A stretch of 64,000 nucleotides of DNA from positions 1-64,000 of the forward strand of contig JAGXIF010000002.1 of assembly GCA_024635755.1 (NCBI GenBank), written 5' to 3'. This DNA is from Halothiobacillus sp. (GTDB taxonomy: Bacteria; Pseudomonadota; Gammaproteobacteria; Halothiobacillales; Halothiobacillaceae). Shown here piece by piece: positions 61,013-64,000 of this stretch (the stretch's first letter is position 1; every line of letters begins with the position of its first letter). The translations under genes were made by a program, and so were the position numbers. Under the pieces are notes generated by a model. The model was given only the letters and a program-made list of their open reading frames with translations. It ran no database searches and had not been told where the DNA came from.

Positions 61013-62476
61013 TCAGAGATGGTCCGACTCGACCGGCTCGACCGTCAGGCGCAGGCCGTCGATGGCGAGTACCCGCACGGCCTGGCCGGCACGCACCGGC
61101 GCGCGGGTGTCCGCAGTCCAAAGCTCACTGTGCACCCAGACCCGCCCGGTGGTATCGAAATCCTCCTCGGCGGTGCCCTGCATACCCAGCATTTCCTCGT
61201 AGCCGGTAACCGGTTTCTTGCGGCGTAGATCGAGAAAACGTCCCAGCACCCAGATGGAAAATCCGGCGATGGAGATGGCCACGCCGATGATTAGCGGCAA
61301 GGCGATATTGAGGTTGGGGTCATCCCAGAGCATGATCGATCCCGCGGTGAAGGCGACAAGGCCGCCGATGCCAAGCGCGCCGAAACTGGGCACGAAGGCC
61401 TCGGCGATCATAAAGACGATGCCCAGCAGTATCAGCGCCAACCCGGCGTAGTTCAGCGGCATGACCTGCAGGGCGAAGAAGGCCAGGATCAGCGAGATCG
61501 AGCCGATCGTCCCGGGAATGATCGCGCCCGGGTTGGCCAGCTCGAAGATGATGCCGTAGATCCCGACCAGCAGGAGGATATATGCAATGTTGGGGTTGGT
61601 GATCACGGCCAGCAGCTCGGCCCGCCAATCGGGATCCTCGCGTACCACCTGGAGATCAGCGGTGGCCAGGGTGCGCGTCGCGCCGTTGACGACGACCTCG
61701 TGACCGTCGAGCTGGGCGAGCAACTCATCGACATCCCTGGCGACGAAATCGATCACGTTGCGCTCAAGGGCCTCGCGCGCGCCCAGATTGAACCCTTCGC
61801 GCACGGCGGATTCGGCCCAGTCGGCATTGCGTCCATAGCGCTCGGCCAGCCCACGGATATAGGAGACGGCATCCTCGAGCACTTTGCGCTCCATGGCGTC
61901 TTCACCGCGTCGGGGTGAATCGCCCGGTTCGCCCGACTCGCCTCCGCCATCACGATCGGCATCCGCCGATCCGTCTTCGCCCTCCTCCGGGCCGGATTGC
62001 GGCGGGGTCATGCCCGGCAGGCCACCCCCACCACCGATCTGCACCGGCGTAGCCGAGCCGAGATTGGTGGAAGGCGTCATGGCCGCGATATGCGAGCCGT
62101 AGAGGATGTAAGTCCCCGCGCTCGCCGCCCGGGCACCGGCGGGATGGACATAGGTGGCCACGGGCACGTCGGCCTGAAGCATGGACTGGATGATCGAGCG
62201 CATGCTCGAATCCAGGCCACCGGGGGTATCGAGTTGGAGGATCACCACCTCGGCGTCGCGCTGGATGCCCGTTTCGATGCCGCGAATAATGTAATCCGCC
62301 GTGGCCGGGCCGATGGCATCCTGGACGGTCAGCAAGAGCGCCTCGCGCCGCTCGCCCTGCGCCTGGGCGACGAACAACCACGACAGCCCCACCATCAGCA
62401 ACAGCGGCCAGAGAAGCCGGCGCGCCAGTCGAACGACCGACGGGCCGGTGAACCTGCGGTGCGACATCGCCTTCAT
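61013..62476 (-). CDS. NfeD-family membrane serine protease
   Basis: A 487-aa NfeD1b-type protein. Start at MKAMSHRRFTG (62476). Signal/membrane helix (LLWPLLLMVGLSWLFVAQAQG), then a ClpP-like protease domain with LDTPGGLDSSMRSIIQ and GARAASAGTYILYGS (catalytic Ser), and a Lys further on (MERKVLEDAVSYI). An acidic Gly/Asp-rich insertion (EEGEDGSADADRDGGG) separates parts of the domain. Four membrane helices (330-430) and a C-terminal OB-fold NfeD domain follow. It lies 31 bases upstream of the slipin gene; the two act together in membrane-protein quality control. Confidence 0.92.
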   Translation of the reverse strand: MKAMSHRRFTGPSVVRLARRLLWPLLLMVGLSWLFVAQAQGERREALLLTVQDAIGPATADYIIRGIETGIQRDAEVVILQLDTPGGLDSSMRSIIQSMLQADVPVATYVHPAGARAASAGTYILYGSHIAAMTPSTNLGSATPVQIGGGGGLPGMTPPQSGPEEGEDGSADADRDGGGESGEPGDSPRRGEDAMERKVLEDAVSYIRGLAERYGRNADWAESAVREGFNLGAREALERNVIDFVARDVDELLAQLDGHEVVVNGATRTLATADLQVVREDPDWRAELLAVITNPNIAYILLLVGIYGIIFELANPGAIIPGTIGSISLILAFFALQVMPLNYAGLALILLGIVFMIAEAFVPSFGALGIGGLVAFTAGSIMLWDDPNLNIALPLIIGVAISIAGFSIWVLGRFLDLRRKKPVTGYEEMLGMQGTAEEDFDTTGRVWVHSELWTADTRAPVRAGQAVRVLAIDGLRLTVEPVESDHL

Positions 62477-62635
62477 CGGTGTGCGTCTCTCCCGATCCTG
62501 CCTGGCCGGTCGGGGCGACCGGCACTGCCGGGAGCATAGGCCATTGACAGCCCGTCGACAGCGCACGAAAAAGGCCGTCTCGGTCGAGACGGCCTGTGTC
62601 CAATGCATCCAGTTGACGGCTTGCCGTCGGGCCGA

Positions 62636-63622
62636 TCAGCCCCCCGTCATCGACATGAAGCGAACCACCTTTTCCGGCTTCTCGGTGAACTCGTGCCGCT
62701 CGGGCTTGAGACCGATCGCCTGGATCAACGCCTCCTTCAATTCATCGTCGGGAATGCCCTTTCTGAGCAGCGGGCGGAAGGAAAAGCTCTCATCCTGACC
62801 CAGGCACATGTACATGGTGCCGTCGCAGGACAGGCGCACCCGATTGCATGTCTCACAGAAGTGCTCGGACATCGGGGTAATGAAACCGACCATGGTGTCG
62901 GTGCCGGCCACCTGCAGGTAGCGGGCCGGGCCCGCCCCGGTGACCGAACTGACCGCCGGGATCAGGTCGTACTTGGCCTGGAGGCGCTTTTTCACGTCCT
63001 GAAGGCTGACGTAGTGATCGATGGCATCGCGGCCGGTCTCACCCATGGGCATGGTCTCGATCATGCGCAGGGTAAAGCCGTTGTCGATGCAGTAGTCCAG
63101 CAGGTCATCGACGTCGTACTCGTTGATGCCCTTCATCACCACCGAGTTGATCTTGATCGGATCAAACCCGGCGGATTTGGCGGCAGCCAACCCCTCGAGC
63201 ACCTTGTCGACCTTGCCCTTGGTGATGTCCTTGAAGCGCTGCGGATCGAGGGTGTCGAGACTGACGTTGATGCGATCGGCGCCGGCGGCTCTGAGAGGCT
63301 CAGCCATCTTGCCCATGCGCGTGGCGTTGGTCGACAGCGACACGTCGCGAATGCCCGGCAGCGCAGCCACCCGGCCGACGATGTCCTCGATGCCCTTGCG
63401 CACCAGCGGTTCACCGCCAGTGATGCGCACATGCGACAGGCCCATGTCGGCCATCACGCCCAGCAGACGCTCGATCTCGTCGGGCGTCAGCCAGTGCTCG
63501 GGCACTTCAAAGTCCTTGAAGCCCTCCGGCATGCAATAGAAACACCGCAGATCACAGCGGTCGGTCACGGACAACCGCAGGTAGTTGATCGAACGTCCGA
63601 AGGGGTCGGTCAGCTGCTGCAT
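62636..63622 (-). CDS. moaA: GTP 3',8-cyclase MoaA
   Basis: A 328-aa radical SAM enzyme, first step of molybdenum cofactor synthesis. N-terminal cluster TDRCDLRCFYCMP (CxxxCxxC), GGEPLVRKGIEDIV, the C-terminal second Fe-S cluster CETCNRVRLSCDGTMYMCL, and the C-terminal Gly-Gly tail (MSMTGG) required for function are all present. A CCATGCC...GGCATGG hairpin sits 23 bases before the start. Confidence 0.96.
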   Translation of the reverse strand: MQQLTDPFGRSINYLRLSVTDRCDLRCFYCMPEGFKDFEVPEHWLTPDEIERLLGVMADMGLSHVRITGGEPLVRKGIEDIVGRVAALPGIRDVSLSTNATRMGKMAEPLRAAGADRINVSLDTLDPQRFKDITKGKVDKVLEGLAAAKSAGFDPIKINSVVMKGINEYDVDDLLDYCIDNGFTLRMIETMPMGETGRDAIDHYVSLQDVKKRLQAKYDLIPAVSSVTGAGPARYLQVAGTDTMVGFITPMSEHFCETCNRVRLSCDGTMYMCLGQDESFSFRPLLRKGIPDDELKEALIQAIGLKPERHEFTEKPEKVVRFMSMTGG

Positions 63623-63644
63623 CGCATTTCAGCCCTAGCCTGTT

Positions 63645-63668
63645 CCATGCCGGCATCCGTTGGCATGG
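63645..63668 (-). promoter_or_regulatory. Hairpin in the moaA leader
   Basis: CCATGCC-AACGGATGCC-GGCATGG forms a perfect 7-bp stem with a 10-nt loop just before the moaA ribosome binding region. It might affect translation. I cannot match it to the Moco riboswitch consensus. Confidence 0.3.
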
Positions 63669-63907
63669 GTGTCTGATAAGCGAGACCGGCGCGTGGCCCA
63701 TCTCCCGGATTAGGGACCGGCCGAAGCCGAGGGGTCGGAGTCGGAGTCGGCCGGGACCTGCCTTGCAGGAGCAAGTAAACGTGCGTCATGTTCACTTGGA
63801 CATAACGGTACTGGCGACCTCGAATAAATGCAAGCGCTATGTCCGGGAAAACCGATCGCCGCCCGCAACCACCACTCCCCGGGCCGAAGTCCGCCAGCCC
63901 GTGGGCT

Positions 63908-64000
63908 TCAGTCGCCCGCTTCGATGGTCCAGTGCCCGCTCTTGCCGCCGCGCTTTTCCAGCAGCCGGGTCTGTTCGATCACCATGCCGCGGTCGACGGC
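63908..64000 (-). CDS. moaC: MoaC C-terminus, cut by the window edge
   Basis: The minus-strand frame reading to the right edge gives [24 protein letters not shown] and stop. This matches the conserved end of MoaC (cyclic pyranopterin monophosphate synthase: AVDKGM...LLxKxGGKSG), including the catalytic-region Lys/Gly motif. Only the last 30 residues are in the window. It lies upstream of moaA on the same strand, 285 bases away. Identification is from a short tail but the motif is distinctive. Confidence 0.85.
   Translation of the reverse strand, partial: AVDRGMVIEQTRLLEKRGGKSGHWTIEAGD

Overview
The window is a dense, GC-rich (roughly mid-60s percent G+C by eye) stretch of a gammaproteobacterial chromosome. 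Genes such as rnt (RNase T), tmcA, a yrbL relative, mrcB (PBP1B), alaC-hom and an nhaP2/cvrA-type antiporter point to Gammaproteobacteria. A BCCT osmolyte transporter and acid-rich proteins would suit a salt-tolerant organism, but genus-level placement is beyond the sequence alone. No rRNA, tRNA or CRISPR array was found.

Layout. 1-4.7 kb: copper resistance (3' part of copA, copB, a CPH-type copper ATPase and a GDCC-motif Cys-rich protein). 4.7-5.8 kb: an accessory patch with an IS3-type transposase tail and an AT-rich secreted hypothetical. 5.9-11 kb: a WYL regulator divergent from a small gene, a K+/H+ antiporter, an overlapping CBS/PII-like pair and a tandem universal stress protein. 11-13.6 kb: a frameshifted histone-deacetylase-family gene overlapping a uracil-DNA-glycosylase-family gene, then a secreted hydrolase. 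13.8-19.1 kb: a candidate sRNA, dnaE2 with a LexA box, and recQ. 19.3-26.5 kb: Pit phosphate transporter, tmcA, D-lactate dehydrogenase, a broken yrbL-like gene and metY. 26.6-33.1 kb: methyltransferase/DUF1614 pair, a four-gene Mn/Zn/Fe ABC transporter with a DtxR-like box upstream, and an HPP protein. 33.1-36.8 kb: rnt, folD, an SDR and a decayed GGDEF-EAL pseudogene. 36.9-43.6 kb: dinG, a TPR lipoprotein, mrcB and a phosphotransferase/kinase fusion. 43.8-47.8 kb: exonuclease/GIY-YIG fusion, hom, alaC. 48.1-52.9 kb: a possible 37-aa ORF, a PAS-MCP-CZB chemoreceptor, a BCCT transporter and a dienelactone hydrolase. 53.3-60.1 kb: an unusual cell-envelope locus. 60.2-64 kb: slipin/NfeD pair, moaA and the 3' end of moaC.

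The most interesting region is 53.3-60.1 kb. A 992-aa exported protein carries a phosphohistidine swivel domain followed by a C-terminal PEP-synthase/dikinase-type ATP-binding domain. It sits with two exported SxxK/SxN/KSG serine hydrolases and an inner-membrane protein resembling the ATP/ADP translocase family. Exported ATP-dependent enzymes are rare, so I suggest, as inference, that the transporter could supply nucleotide to a periplasmic dikinase acting on an envelope polymer.

Three genes (HDAC family, yrbL-like, EAL) each appear to have lost one base in a short homopolymer. The EAL gene is clearly decayed on other grounds as well; the other two could be assembly errors.
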